Below, in pieces: positions 40,874 to 50,739 of a DNA stretch of 64,000 bases. Under the pieces are notes generated by a model, which worked only from the letters and a program-made list of their open reading frames with translations, did not search any database and was not told where the DNA came from. This DNA comes from Erwinia_E haradaeae_C. Lineage in GTDB: Bacteria; Pseudomonadota; Gammaproteobacteria; Enterobacterales; Enterobacteriaceae. Each line of letters starts with the position of its first letter. Position 1 is the first letter of the stretch. The DNA lies in assembly GCF_900698995.1 (NCBI RefSeq), contig NZ_LR217735.1, forward strand, positions 868,001-932,000, given 5' to 3'. The position numbers and the translations under genes are program-made.

Positions 40874-41737
40874 TCATAATTTTAATTCCTGAAGGGTTAA
40901 AAAGCCATAATCTTTAAGAGCTGGAACTAACTGAAGTGCTTTTTGATTGACATGCATACATAACGCTATGTTATGAGTCTTTGAGTTTATTTTATGATAT
41001 GTATTACCCAGTAAAAATTCTATACGGCGTGCTATAGCTTCACCTGAATCAATTAATTGTGTCCCCCTAGGTAGTACGTTTTTTAGCTCTTCACGAATCA
41101 AAGGAAAATGAGTACACCCCAAGACTACTGTATCAGGAGGCACAGACATAATTAACCATGGTCGCAATATATGTTTAATAATTTTATTAGGTACTATACT
41201 ACCACGCAGTTTACTTTCCGTTAACTCTACCAATTCATTAGAACCTAGCATAGTTATTGAGCACTCTGCAGCAAAACGAGCAAGTAACTTGTTCGTGTAA
41301 GAACGCCTAACTGTTCCACGAGTTGCTAAAATACCTAACACGCCATTACGCGTTAATTTAGCCGCTGGCTTAATTGCTGGAACTACTCCAACTATAGGGA
41401 ACATAAAACGAGATCGAAGCGCTGGTAGGCTCACAATACTGGCAGAGTTACAAGCAATGACTACTAAAGATAGCTGATAAAAACGACTCACTGCTGTGAT
41501 AATAGATACTACGCGCTGGATGGTTTTTTTTTCTGATTTTTCACCATAAGGAAATACGACATTGTCAAACACATATAAATAATGTAAATCTGGGAAGATT
41601 TTATAAATCTCACGATAAATAGATAATCCACCTACACCAGAGTCAAATATCACAACCTTAGAAGAAACCACAGAAGGACTAGAGATTAATGACGCCATAG
41701 TAGTATGTGATACATGCTCCATCACATCATACTCCAT
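40874..41737 (-). CDS. murI: Glutamate racemase
   Basis: Makes D-glutamate for peptidoglycan. The 287-residue protein (E. coli 285) has FDSGVGGLSIYREI near the N-terminus and the two catalytic cysteines in VIACNSAS and VVLGCTHFPL. The N-terminal 25 residues vary in the family, so the start is uncertain: ATG codons at 41737 and 41722 are both possible, and neither has a clear ribosome site. Retention implies a peptidoglycan wall. Confidence 0.95.
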   Translation of the reverse strand: MEYDVMEHVSHTTMASLISSPSVVSSKVVIFDSGVGGLSIYREIYKIFPDLHYLYVFDNVVFPYGEKSEKKTIQRVVSIITAVSRFYQLSLVVIACNSASIVSLPALRSRFMFPIVGVVPAIKPAAKLTRNGVLGILATRGTVRRSYTNKLLARFAAECSITMLGSNELVELTESKLRGSIVPNKIIKHILRPWLIMSVPPDTVVLGCTHFPLIREELKNVLPRGTQLIDSGEAIARRIEFLLGNTYHKINSKTHNIALCMHVNQKALQLVPALKDYGFLTLQELKL

Positions 41738-42554
41738 AAGATATTAGCTATCAATTTACATTACTGTAACTATTTAGGTCATTGTTTCTCTTTCAGTTAT
41801 TGCACTATTAAAAATAGTATACTTATTGATATACATTATCAATAAAATATTTTTATAGATATCTAGTGTTTAGGTATATACTATTAATTCGCTCCCCTTA
41901 CAAAAAATCAATCATATACAAACATACCCATACTGCTTCTATCATATCTGCTCGAGAAAACTTAAACAACACTACCTTTAATATTAACGCTAATTCTCTA
42001 ATATATATTGAGTGATCACTTCAAATGATTATAACTTTAAAATGATTATAAAAATACTTATTTTTATGAAAAAAAACATTATAATTATGATATTTTATAA
42101 ATAATTAACTCTCTGACAATATATAAATAATACATATTTTATATATAAACAAATAAATATTATCTATATCTGCTAGAATAGTTTCTAAAGACTATTCTTA
42201 TATAAGAAACATTAACACCTCAATAATATTTAAATATTATCTAATAAATTTTTACAAAAATCAATAGAACAATAACAGATGAGTAAAGATAATCAAATAA
42301 AATTAATTTTATACAAAATTATAAAAACATTCTGAGATTAACGAAAAATATAATATAAAAAACTTTTAAAAGTTAATTTTTTACAACTTTTAAAAGTTTA
42401 AAATAAAATATAGATAAAAATAAATATATTCTATTATAGCAAATATGATAACAAAATGCATTATTTTTTTACGTTGTTATAAGAAGTACTTCTCGTTTCC
42501 TGAAGATCCTATAAAAAACTATAAAAATCAATAAGAAATATTACACAAATATTA
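41738..42554. other. Gap between murI and tRNA-Arg
   Basis: About 0.8 kb, upstream of murI and downstream of the tRNA-Ser/Arg unit. It contains the twin palindromes at 42361-42398 and an imperfect hairpin near 42175 (AGAATAGT/ACTATTCT). No gene recognised. Confidence 0.5.
42361..42398 (-). terminator. Twin 14-bp palindromes, terminator of tRNA-Ser/Arg
   Basis: AACTTTTAAAAGTT occurs twice, at 42361-42374 and 42385-42398; each copy is its own reverse complement. Read on the minus strand, the second to be transcribed is followed by TTTTTATATT. They lie 157-194 bp downstream of tRNA-Arg. A tandem terminator is the simplest reading. Confidence 0.45.
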
Positions 42555-42631
42555 TGGTGCATCCAGGAGGATTCGAACCTCCGACCGCTCGGTTCGTAGC
42601 CGAGTACTCTATCCAACTGAGCTATGGATGC
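42555..42631 (-). tRNA. tRNA-Arg (anticodon ACG)
   Basis: A 77-nt minus-strand gene with encoded CCA. It begins GCATCCATAGCTCAGTTGG, with anticodon arm CTCGGCTACGAACCGAG; A34 would be converted to inosine by TadA. It lies four bases downstream of tRNA-Ser, the serV-argV pairing of enterics. Confidence 0.97.
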
Positions 42632-42635
42632 ATTG

Positions 42636-42728
42636 TGGCGGTGAGACGGGGATTCGAACCCCGGATACAAATTTTCTCCGTATACTCCCTTAGCAGGGGA
42701 GCGCCTTCAACCTCTCGGCCATCTCACC
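42636..42728 (-). tRNA. tRNA-Ser (anticodon GCT)
   Basis: A 93-nt minus-strand gene with a long variable arm and encoded CCA. It begins GGTGAGATGGCCGAGAGG, with anticodon arm CTCCCCTGCTAAGGGAG. It matches E. coli serV and is first in the Ser-Arg unit, with a promoter at 42794-42821. In E. coli this pair follows csrA, which here is 24 kb away on the other strand. Confidence 0.97.
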
Positions 42729-43077
42729 AATAAAAATAACCTCAATTTATTCTTGTTTGAGAAGTCTTGCATTCATTCTTCTTTATTTTATATATTTTAC
42801 TATTTACCGATGTAAAGTCAAATCCTTTCTCTTTCAGAAAGGACCTATATATAGTTTATTATGATTCATAATATCAAAGATCAGCACATTATTAAACGAT
42901 ATAGAATTTAAAATACACTATATTTTGTTCATTTTACCTTTCAAAAAAAAACTATGTTAAATATGTTATTATAATATTTTTTTTGGAAGATAACATTAAG
43001 AGTACATGTCTGTAAAACTTATTAGTGCATATAAAAATATTAGTTAATTAACTAAAAATATTAATTTTCTAAAAAAA
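42729..43077. other. Spacer between proP and tRNA-Ser
   Basis: About 350 bp. It contains the tRNA promoter and, just upstream of it, a TCCTTTCT/AGAAAGGA hairpin (42823-42843, five-base loop) followed on the minus strand by TTT, a plausible proP terminator. A 16-bp palindrome TTAGTTAATTAACTAA lies at 43040-43055, right after proP. Confidence 0.5.
42794..42821 (-). promoter_or_regulatory. Sigma70-type promoter for tRNA-Ser/tRNA-Arg
   Basis: On the minus strand TTGACT (42816-42821) is followed after 16 bases by TAAAAT (42794-42799). Transcription would start about 58 bases before tRNA-Ser. The -35 box and spacing are the same as in the tRNA-Val/Lys promoter. Confidence 0.5.
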
Positions 43078-44523
43078 TTATCCATTATCTGATTTTTGTA
43101 TTTTTTGTCTTATATAATCACAATTTTCTTTGATAATCGCTTTTGCTTCTATTATATCTGAAACTACAGGATTATCTCCATACAATGGTAAATTGGAAGT
43201 TTCCTGCATCTTGATCCCTGTTAAAACACCAATACTTCCTGCAATCATTAAATAATAAGCTGGGATATATAGGTTTTTAGTTTCCTCAACTAACCATGCA
43301 GCTATTGTTGGGGTTAAGCTAGCAATAAAGATAGAAATATTAAATGCAGTAGCCAATATACTACATCGAATATGTGATGGAAACATTGCCGGCAAACTTG
43401 ATGCCATAACACCGGTAAAACTATTAAGAGTAAATGCCAATATAAGCAAACCTAAAAACATGAGTCCTGTTACATGAGCATTAATTAATAAGAAACAGGG
43501 AATGGAAAAAAATAGCAAAGAAAAACTACCTAAAATTACTAATGGGCGACAACCGAATTTATCACTCATTAAACCTATAGTAGGTTGTAAAAAAAGCATA
43601 CCTATCATAATAGCTATTATAGCAATCATCCCATCATCTTCTGAAAAATGCAAATTCTTTGATAAATAGGTCGGCATATAAGCTAGCAACATATAATATG
43701 TAACATTAGTTGTTATGACTAATCCCATGCAAATAAGTAAGTTTCTCCGATACTGATTAATTAGTTGTATATATGAATCTTTTTTTCTTGAACGAACAGT
43801 ACCATTATCACTAATGATGAATTTCTTGAGATTCCCTTGAAATGCAGGGCTTTCTTCTAACATACAGAGCAAATATAACCCAATAGCACCAAGCGGTAAC
43901 GCCATAAAAAATAAAATACGCCACCCCCAGCTCAAAAAACACTCCGTACCAGTAACAAAAGAAACAATAAAAACTAAGACAGCTCCCAATAAAAAGCCAG
44001 CGATTGAGCCAAAATCCAACCAACTGCCCATTAATCCACGTTTACGATCTGGTGAATGTTCGGCTATAAAAATAGCAGAGCCGATATATTCCCCCCCTAC
44101 CGAAAATCCTTGCATTATTTTACATATTAAAAGTAACACTGGAGACCAGATTCCTATAACAGAATAAGATGGAATGCAACTAATACACGCAGTACTAATT
44201 GACATCATCATAATAGTAATAGAAAGTATTTTTTTTCGACCATATTTATCTCCTAAAATCCCAAAAAAAACACCTCCTAATGGTCGAATTAAAAAAGGTA
44301 ACGAAAATATTGCTAGAACAGCAATTCTTTGTGTTCTGAGATCAATTCCTGAAAAAAAAACTTGTCCTAATTCGCAAGCCATAAACCCGTATACACTAAA
44401 ATCAAACCACTCTATCGCATTTCCTAACACAGTCGCTGTGATAACCTTTCGTAATCTAACCTCATTAATAATCGTCACATCCTGCAATCCTAAAAGACTT
44501 GCATGTGTTTTTTTAAATAGCAT
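43078..44523 (-). CDS. proP: ProP-like proton/osmoprotectant symporter, C-terminus shortened
   Basis: Major facilitator of the inner membrane; E. coli ProP imports proline and betaine under osmotic stress. The 481-residue protein has 12 predicted membrane segments, with LGNAIEWFDFSVYGF in the first helix, the loop motif GDKYGRKKIL and QGFSVGGEYIGSAIF. It follows E. coli ProP closely through IIEAKAIIKENCDYI but stops soon after. E. coli ProP (500) continues into a C-terminal antiparallel coiled coil that tunes osmotic activation; here that segment is missing. It is probably still a transporter with altered osmosensing. A MFS relative with other substrates cannot be excluded. Confidence 0.88.
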   Translation of the reverse strand: MLFKKTHASLLGLQDVTIINEVRLRKVITATVLGNAIEWFDFSVYGFMACELGQVFFSGIDLRTQRIAVLAIFSLPFLIRPLGGVFFGILGDKYGRKKILSITIMMMSISTACISCIPSYSVIGIWSPVLLLICKIMQGFSVGGEYIGSAIFIAEHSPDRKRGLMGSWLDFGSIAGFLLGAVLVFIVSFVTGTECFLSWGWRILFFMALPLGAIGLYLLCMLEESPAFQGNLKKFIISDNGTVRSRKKDSYIQLINQYRRNLLICMGLVITTNVTYYMLLAYMPTYLSKNLHFSEDDGMIAIIAIMIGMLFLQPTIGLMSDKFGCRPLVILGSFSLLFFSIPCFLLINAHVTGLMFLGLLILAFTLNSFTGVMASSLPAMFPSHIRCSILATAFNISIFIASLTPTIAAWLVEETKNLYIPAYYLMIAGSIGVLTGIKMQETSNLPLYGDNPVVSDIIEAKAIIKENCDYIRQKIQKSDNG

Positions 44524-45114
44524 ATATACAGTACCCTAATGCAATCTATTGACTAATTACAATCTAAGTTAGATTATTTTATTTTCTGTAACCCATAGCA
44601 ATCTTTTTGATCTTTATTAAATCTCTTCGCTCGTACTAACTAGTATTTTGCTATATGCAGACAATTGTATAATCTTACTAAATACATAATAAAAAATCGT
44701 TTGTCAGTCCACATCCACCTCTTTATAAAGACTAAGTTGGCTCAAAATGATAAGATAGAGGTTTGGTATAAACTGTCATTATTATAAATACCAATAAATG
44801 TGAAAAATAAGCTGGATCGCGTAGACTTAATGAAACCAAATCGATTTACTCTTTAAATATGAAAAAATATAATAATTGCCTAGCTCATATATCTATATAA
44901 TAATTTTACATATAATAATTAGTTATATTAAACTAAACTGTTGAATAAACTATTCTATAATCTATTTTGCATCTTAATAAAGATTTTTTTAAAATATCTC
45001 ATAATATTATATCTATTCCATTTTATTTAAAAAATATTCTCACATTATATTCTAGTATACAAATTTATCTGATACTAAAATGAATATTTAAATTAAAATA
45101 TTAATAGACTGATA

Positions 45115-45157
45115 ACGCTCTAAAATAATTGTGTATATGAATATATTCTTAGAGCGT
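45115..45157. repeat. 9-bp GC-containing inverted repeat
   Basis: ACGCTCTAA (45115-45123) pairs with TTAGAGCGT (45149-45157) around a 25-base loop containing the palindrome GAATATATTC. It is far from both flanking genes. It may be an orphan terminator. Confidence 0.35.
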
Positions 45158-45721
45158 ATCTTACTCATTTATCTAAAACATCTAATAAGCGACTATTATC
45201 AGAATTCCAAAAATAAGTATCACACCGATAACTAAACTAAACCTTAACTATATTATTTCTCAGTAAATCTGTAAGTATTAAGAAAAGCTCTCTTTATCAT
45301 CAGTTCAAATAATACACACCAAATACTATAGACTATTTCAAAAAACCATATTGTTTTTTATGGAACTATTGTTTAAAGTGTTCACTTTAGACGCATTCTT
45401 CTCTTTAACTATATATACAGTATCTCAATAAAACCACTTAAAAATAAAACCATTAAACTAACAACGAAGTAAGATTTACAAATAACAATTTTTTAAGATC
45501 TCTTTTAAATAATTCTATCAAATATAAAAACTATAAAATACATATCAGCATATCAATTACATTGATGATTCTAATGTAAAAATTTTATACATACTATTTA
45601 TCCCATTAGCATGATGAATAAGATGGAAAAACACAAAAAAAAACTAAAAAAAATAGTAATTTATGCTATTACTAAATAAACCTATATTTGTTATTCTTAG
45701 TATTATGGAATGAGGTTAAAT

Positions 45722-45799
45722 ATGTCAAGTGCTCGTTACTTTCATAAAGTATATTATGCTGTTATACTGATTTTATATTGGGTATTTAATAAATTTTAA
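45722..45799 (+). CDS. Possible small membrane peptide, 25 residues
   Basis: The frame begins ATG at 45722, with TGAGG about eight bases before it, and encodes MSSARYFHKVYY followed by a hydrophobic stretch AVILILYWVF and NKF. This is the layout of a one-pass small membrane protein. I do not recognise it. In A+T-rich DNA such a frame with a ribosome site can arise by chance; the isolated position and basic N-terminus make it worth noting only. Confidence 0.2.
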   Translation: MSSARYFHKVYYAVILILYWVFNKF

Positions 45800-46069
45800 T
45801 TATCAATCAACATATCAAGCACATGTAAATGATCTAAAGTACCTAACTAATTCTTATATTATATATGTTTTTATTATATCAATAATATTGATATAAAATT
45901 AATAAGAAAATAATTTTATTTATGCTGAATTCTTTTCGTAGAGATAATCTCGATAATCTCATCATTATTATGATTATGCATTGTATCGCACTACGTAAAC
46001 ATTCCAATTAACTTCATAGTTGCGAATTATTATTTATCAGTTAATTACAAACTCAGATGAGGTCTTCTA

Positions 46070-46285
46070 GTGAAAAAAAATATTCACCCAAAATATACTC
46101 ATATTACCGCTAAATGTTCTTGTGGTAATAAGATTCAAACTCGCTCTACTATCTGTCAAGATATACTGCTAGATGTGTGTAATCACTGTCATCCATTTTA
46201 TACCGGTAAACAACGTGATGTGGCTAGCGGAGGCCGTATAGATCGCTTTAATAAACGATTCAGAATACCAAATAAAAACCAATAA
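46070..46285 (+). CDS. rpmE: 50S ribosomal protein L31 (zinc-binding form)
   Basis: A 71-residue large-subunit protein (E. coli 70). The zinc ligands Cys16, Cys18, Cys37 and Cys40 are all present, so this is the C+ form. It begins MKKNIHPKYTHI and ends GRIDRFNKRFRIP. The start is GTG with TGAGG about eight bases upstream. It is a single gene; the priA neighbour of E. coli is not seen. Confidence 0.96.
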   Translation: MKKNIHPKYTHITAKCSCGNKIQTRSTICQDILLDVCNHCHPFYTGKQRDVASGGRIDRFNKRFRIPNKNQ

Positions 46286-47021
46286 CATCATATAGTACAT
46301 AATACTATTATTAAAAGAGAGCCTAAAAAGCAAGAAAGAACTTACTGCTTAATATTATCATATTTTTATGCTTAGCTTTAAATTAACAAACACATAAAAG
46401 TCTATATTATATTATATCATAGTAAATTCGCACTATTTAATGATATTAGTGCGATATCATTTTATCTAATTATGATAGATTTTTTCGATACAATATATAA
46501 TATATAATAATACGTTTTAGAAATACAGACACTCCGAAATCTAACAAGAATCTCATTAAAGGCCTCACATCTACTGCATTTAAAAATAATATTACCTATA
46601 AAAGTTTTTTTGGAATTTAATGAAGCTGAATTTATATTCATTGAAATATACCTACATAAAAAGACATGATTAGTTAATCTTCTTTAATGATAATATAGAA
46701 TATAAATAATATTTATGTTTGTGAGTTTAATAGTATTAACATAATAAGCATGCTGCTACACGAACTATCTATTAACTTGAATATAACTGTTTTCTTAATG
46801 GAAAATAAAATAGCCACTCTATTTTTAATAATTACTCAGAACATCCTTATCACTAGATTTCCTTATTTATTCTACCATGATCTCATAACAGTAAAAATTA
46901 TTTCTCCATACTAATGCAGCACTATGAAATCACGTTAGCAATGTATATTTTCGAATTAAATATATATTTATATTATTTCATATAGGTCAATTTCTTTTTG
47001 TCTATATATAAGGAAAATAAG
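46286..47021. other. Gap between rpmE and rmuC
   Basis: About 0.7 kb. No hairpin follows rpmE, and no gene or RNA was recognised. The rmuC promoter should lie at the right end. Confidence 0.5.
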
Positions 47022-48500
47022 GTGAAAAACATAATAACATATTGTATGATTTTCTTCGTTATATTTGGTGTGCTAACCAGTTTTTTTGTTGTAATATTTT
47101 ATTACCTGAATATAAAAAAAAATAAGCAATCTAAAAAACAAATAATTATTCAAGCGGAGAGATTAGCAAAAAATAAAATTCAAGACTTACAAAAACAATT
47201 AGAAAATTTATACTCTATCAATCAAGAGCATGAGAAAACAAATAAAAAATTAAATACCGCTGTAATCCTTGCTAAAGAGCAATTGCAAGACCGAGATTCT
47301 TGGCGCAGAAAAACCGAACAACTAATACACGATAATCAAATACAAATAAATATTAACAATACTCAAAAAATAGAATTACGTGAAATGACAATTCGCCTTG
47401 AAGAAGCAAGAATGGCCGCTATCAAACAACAACAGATAGTAATTAATAATGAGGAATATCTTAATATCAAATTTGAAAATCTAGCCAACCGAGTATTTGA
47501 AAATAGTGGACGTCGTATTGATGAAAAAAATCGCCAAATCTTACAAAGCCTCACAACTCCCATTCGTGAACAGCTTGAAAGACTTCATCATCAAGTTCAA
47601 GAAAACTTAGAAAAAGAAGCCCGCGAGCGCTACACTCTTTCACATGAGATTCGTCATCTACAAAAGCTCAACGAGAAAATGACTCAAGAAACCTCTAAAC
47701 TAACTCAAACGTTAAAAGGTGATAATAAAACTCAAGGAAATTGGGGGGAAATAGTTCTTAATCGTGTTTTAGAAACTGCCGGTCTACGAGAGGGGCATGA
47801 ATATCAAGCGCAAATGCATGTTCCGCTAGAAAACAATGGGTATGCGCAACCGGATATTATAATACGATTACCGCAGGGTAAAGATGTAATTATTGATTCA
47901 AAAATGACACTAGTAGCATATGAGCGTTATTTTAACGCTGTTGACGATATACAGAGAGAAACTGCCCTTAAAGAGCACATTGCTGCTATTCGCGGACATT
48001 TAAGAGAATTAAACAAAAAAGATTATCAAAAATTACCTAGCTTGCGATCTTTAGATTACATCTTAATGTTTATTCCAATAGAACCAGCATTTCTTCTTGC
48101 GCTAAACAAACAACCTGAACTGATTAATGAAGCTTTTAATAAAAATATTATGTTAGTCAGCCCAACTACTCTACTGGTGGCATTGCGCACTATTAACAAT
48201 CTTTGGCATTTTGAAAACCAGACACGCTATGCACAGAGAATCGCTTATCGCGCTACTCAATTATATGATAAAATGCGATTATTTATAGACGATATGAGTC
48301 ATATTGGACTTAGTCTTAATAAAGCTGAACATAGCTATCAGCAAGCAATGAAGAAGCTATCAGAAGGAAGAGGTAATTTAATATCCCAAGCCGAAAGTTT
48401 TCGTAAGATGGGCGTACAAATAACAAAACCGATCAACCCAGAGCTAACAAAAAAAGCTACACCAGAAGACTCTTTAGCAGATAAGATTTTTGAGGACTAA
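47022..48500 (+). CDS. rmuC: DNA recombination protein RmuC
   Basis: Inner-membrane-anchored protein with a PD-(D/E)XK nuclease-like domain; in E. coli its loss raises inversion at short inverted repeats. The 492-residue product (E. coli 475) has one N-terminal membrane helix (about 4-30), a long coiled coil (about 35-215), then the conserved core with ALKGDNKTQGNWGE and PDIIIRLPQGKDVIIDSKMTLVAYERYF. The frame opens at a TTG at 46998, but the GTG at 47022 has AAGGA about eight bases upstream and is preferred. ubiE follows after 1.4 kb; in E. coli the two are adjacent. Confidence 0.93.
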   Translation: MKNIITYCMIFFVIFGVLTSFFVVIFYYLNIKKNKQSKKQIIIQAERLAKNKIQDLQKQLENLYSINQEHEKTNKKLNTAVILAKEQLQDRDSWRRKTEQLIHDNQIQININNTQKIELREMTIRLEEARMAAIKQQQIVINNEEYLNIKFENLANRVFENSGRRIDEKNRQILQSLTTPIREQLERLHHQVQENLEKEARERYTLSHEIRHLQKLNEKMTQETSKLTQTLKGDNKTQGNWGEIVLNRVLETAGLREGHEYQAQMHVPLENNGYAQPDIIIRLPQGKDVIIDSKMTLVAYERYFNAVDDIQRETALKEHIAAIRGHLRELNKKDYQKLPSLRSLDYILMFIPIEPAFLLALNKQPELINEAFNKNIMLVSPTTLLVALRTINNLWHFENQTRYAQRIAYRATQLYDKMRLFIDDMSHIGLSLNKAEHSYQQAMKKLSEGRGNLISQAESFRKMGVQITKPINPELTKKATPEDSLADKIFED

Positions 48501-49947
48501 TAAAGCTATGATTATAGTGAATCGTTTTCAAAAATATTACATTAAATCTCGTTCTAATACCTCTTTCTGTATTTTATTTATTTTTATTAACACTAATGCA
48601 TCGCTAATGTATATTTTATCTTAAATATCTGATAAATAAGATTTTATTATGCAATAATATATCCATATGAACGTTGCTTTGCACGAGAAATTGCAAAAAT
48701 ATTCTATGATTTTACCTAGATCAGGTATTTACAAACATCTATTATAAAGACATTCCACTTTTGAAGTTTTTCAAAAATTACTATGAGATATTTTCTATAG
48801 ATTTAGTCTATCTTCTCGATATATCCGATTACTCTTGGAATGCTTTAGCGCATGAATATTATAACAAATGATATTGCCTCTAACATTCTAGCAATATACT
48901 TTAAGTAATATTAAACAGAATACTACATAGGTTAGTAAACCTATATAACTATCTAAATTTACCTTTTATACAACTCTTTAGTAAAAATAGATCTTGATAT
49001 TAACTTACAAAATTAGTTAATGGTATAAAAGAACCGTACCATTGCATCTATATCTATGATGTATTTTGTTATGCTCTCCTGAGATACAAGGCATAATATG
49101 ATGTTACATTATATTAGAAGAAATAAACATATGAACTGATGCTAAACATACTATGCTGATCACTTCATATTTACTTAATAATTAGTAAAATAATAGTTTT
49201 ATAAATACACCATAATACACAGCAATGTATCATACACATAAATATCTATTTTAGTAATTCTAGTGATTATATGTAAATATATTCTAAAGTTAAAAAATAA
49301 ACAAAATGCATCAAAACTCTTATCAGTATACTAGGAATATCCTATATTGAGTATTAGCCTCATAATGAAAAATAAACCGGTATATAATTTTAGATACAAT
49401 TACATTGTCACAATCTTCAAGGCATCCAATAAACACCACTCTAACATGGCTAATATGATCTGTTCTGATTTGATATTCTATGTAAGAATAATCTTTAAAC
49501 TGAAGTAATAAACATATTTTCGAAAAATCTATGAGAATTATTCTTACACCAAGCTACGAATTTAATGAATCGCATTTAAATACGAATTTCATATGGCTAA
49601 TACTATAAAAACTATAATACTGAATATAAAATAGATATAAGTAATATTAAGCATATATGATTGAAAGAATAACGCAATATCTCTAAAGATAAACAAGAGA
49701 ATTTTAGATAATTTATTCTATTATAAATAGAATATACTTCTAAAAAATTTAAATTATAGATGTAAATAACCAAAATGATTTTACCTAATGATCCAGAAAG
49801 TTTATTAGTAAACCTAATGTATAATTACTGCAGTTACATTACATGTCTCAATTACATGTTAAATAAACGCGAAGATAGTCAGTTGATTACGTATTCGATT
49901 TATCTGTAAACGTATAAAATACAGAATGATTAGAGAGGGTTGAATAA
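48501..49947. other. Expanded gap between rmuC and ubiE
   Basis: About 1.45 kb where relatives have a short spacer. A small hairpin (ATAGGTT/AACCTAT, 48927-48944) is the only structure seen. No gene remnant could be read, so whether this was inserted or eroded is open. Confidence 0.5.
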
Positions 49948-50703
49948 ATGTCAAATAAATTAAAGAATACTACCCATTTTGGGTACAAAACAGTCTATAA
50001 AGAAGAAAAAACTAATTTAGTCAGTAATGTTTTTCATTCTGTAGCGTCCAGATATGATCTTATGAACGATATAATGTCATTAGGCATGCATAGAATCTGG
50101 AAGTGTTTTACTATTCAGCACAGTGGTGTCAAGCCTGGGCATTATGTATTAGACTTAGCAGGCGGTACTGGTGACTTAACAGCACATTTTGCAAGTTTAG
50201 TAGGAGAGAGCGGATTAGTTGTTTTGGCTGATATTAATAATTCAATGTTAAAAGAAGGCCGCAAGAAATTGCGGAATAAAGGAATTCTTAAAAACGTGCG
50301 ATATGTACAAGCAAATGCAGAAAACTTACCATTTCCGGATCAAGTATTCGATTGTATAACTATTGCATTTGGCTTACGCAATATTACTGAAAGTAATCAA
50401 GCGCTTACCTCTATGCTTCGAGTGCTCAAGAGAGGAGGACGTCTCCTCATTTTAGAATTCTCTAAACTAGAGTCTGCCTTATTGAATAAAATTTATAACA
50501 TTTACTCTTTTAAGGTCTTACCATTCCTCGGAAAGCTCATAGCACAAGATCAACATAGTTATCGTTACTTGGCGGAATCTATTCATGTTCACCCTGATCA
50601 GGAAACTTTAAAAAGAATGATGATAGACGTTGGGTTTCATGAAACTAGCTATACAAATCTTACAGGTGGCATTGTTGCATTACACCGAGGGTTCAAGTTT
50701 TAA
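49948..50703 (+). CDS. ubiE: Ubiquinone/menaquinone C-methyltransferase UbiE
   Basis: SAM-dependent methyltransferase acting on the quinone ring in both ubiquinone and menaquinone pathways. The 251 residues equal the E. coli length. SAM motif I reads VLDLAGGTGDL, followed by NAENLPFPDQVFDCITIAFGLRN and LKRGGRLLILEFSK. GAGAGGG lies about ten bases before the ATG. It heads ubiE-ubiJ-ubiB, with 36 bp to ubiJ. Confidence 0.97.
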   Translation: MSNKLKNTTHFGYKTVYKEEKTNLVSNVFHSVASRYDLMNDIMSLGMHRIWKCFTIQHSGVKPGHYVLDLAGGTGDLTAHFASLVGESGLVVLADINNSMLKEGRKKLRNKGILKNVRYVQANAENLPFPDQVFDCITIAFGLRNITESNQALTSMLRVLKRGGRLLILEFSKLESALLNKIYNIYSFKVLPFLGKLIAQDQHSYRYLAESIHVHPDQETLKRMMIDVGFHETSYTNLTGGIVALHRGFKF

Positions 50704-50739
50704 TTTTAATTAAGGATAGATATAATCTTTCTCACAATC

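Larger units (their letters stand above)
44524..46069. other. Large divergent gap between proP and rpmE
   Basis: About 1.5 kb. It holds a GC-containing hairpin at 45115-45157 and a 25-codon frame with a good ribosome site at 45722-45799, listed separately. No other gene was recognised. Confidence 0.5.

Noticed and set aside
44174..44539. 121-codon plus-strand open frame
   Set aside because: Entirely antisense to proP, whose protein is a clear MFS transporter; the frame is a shadow.
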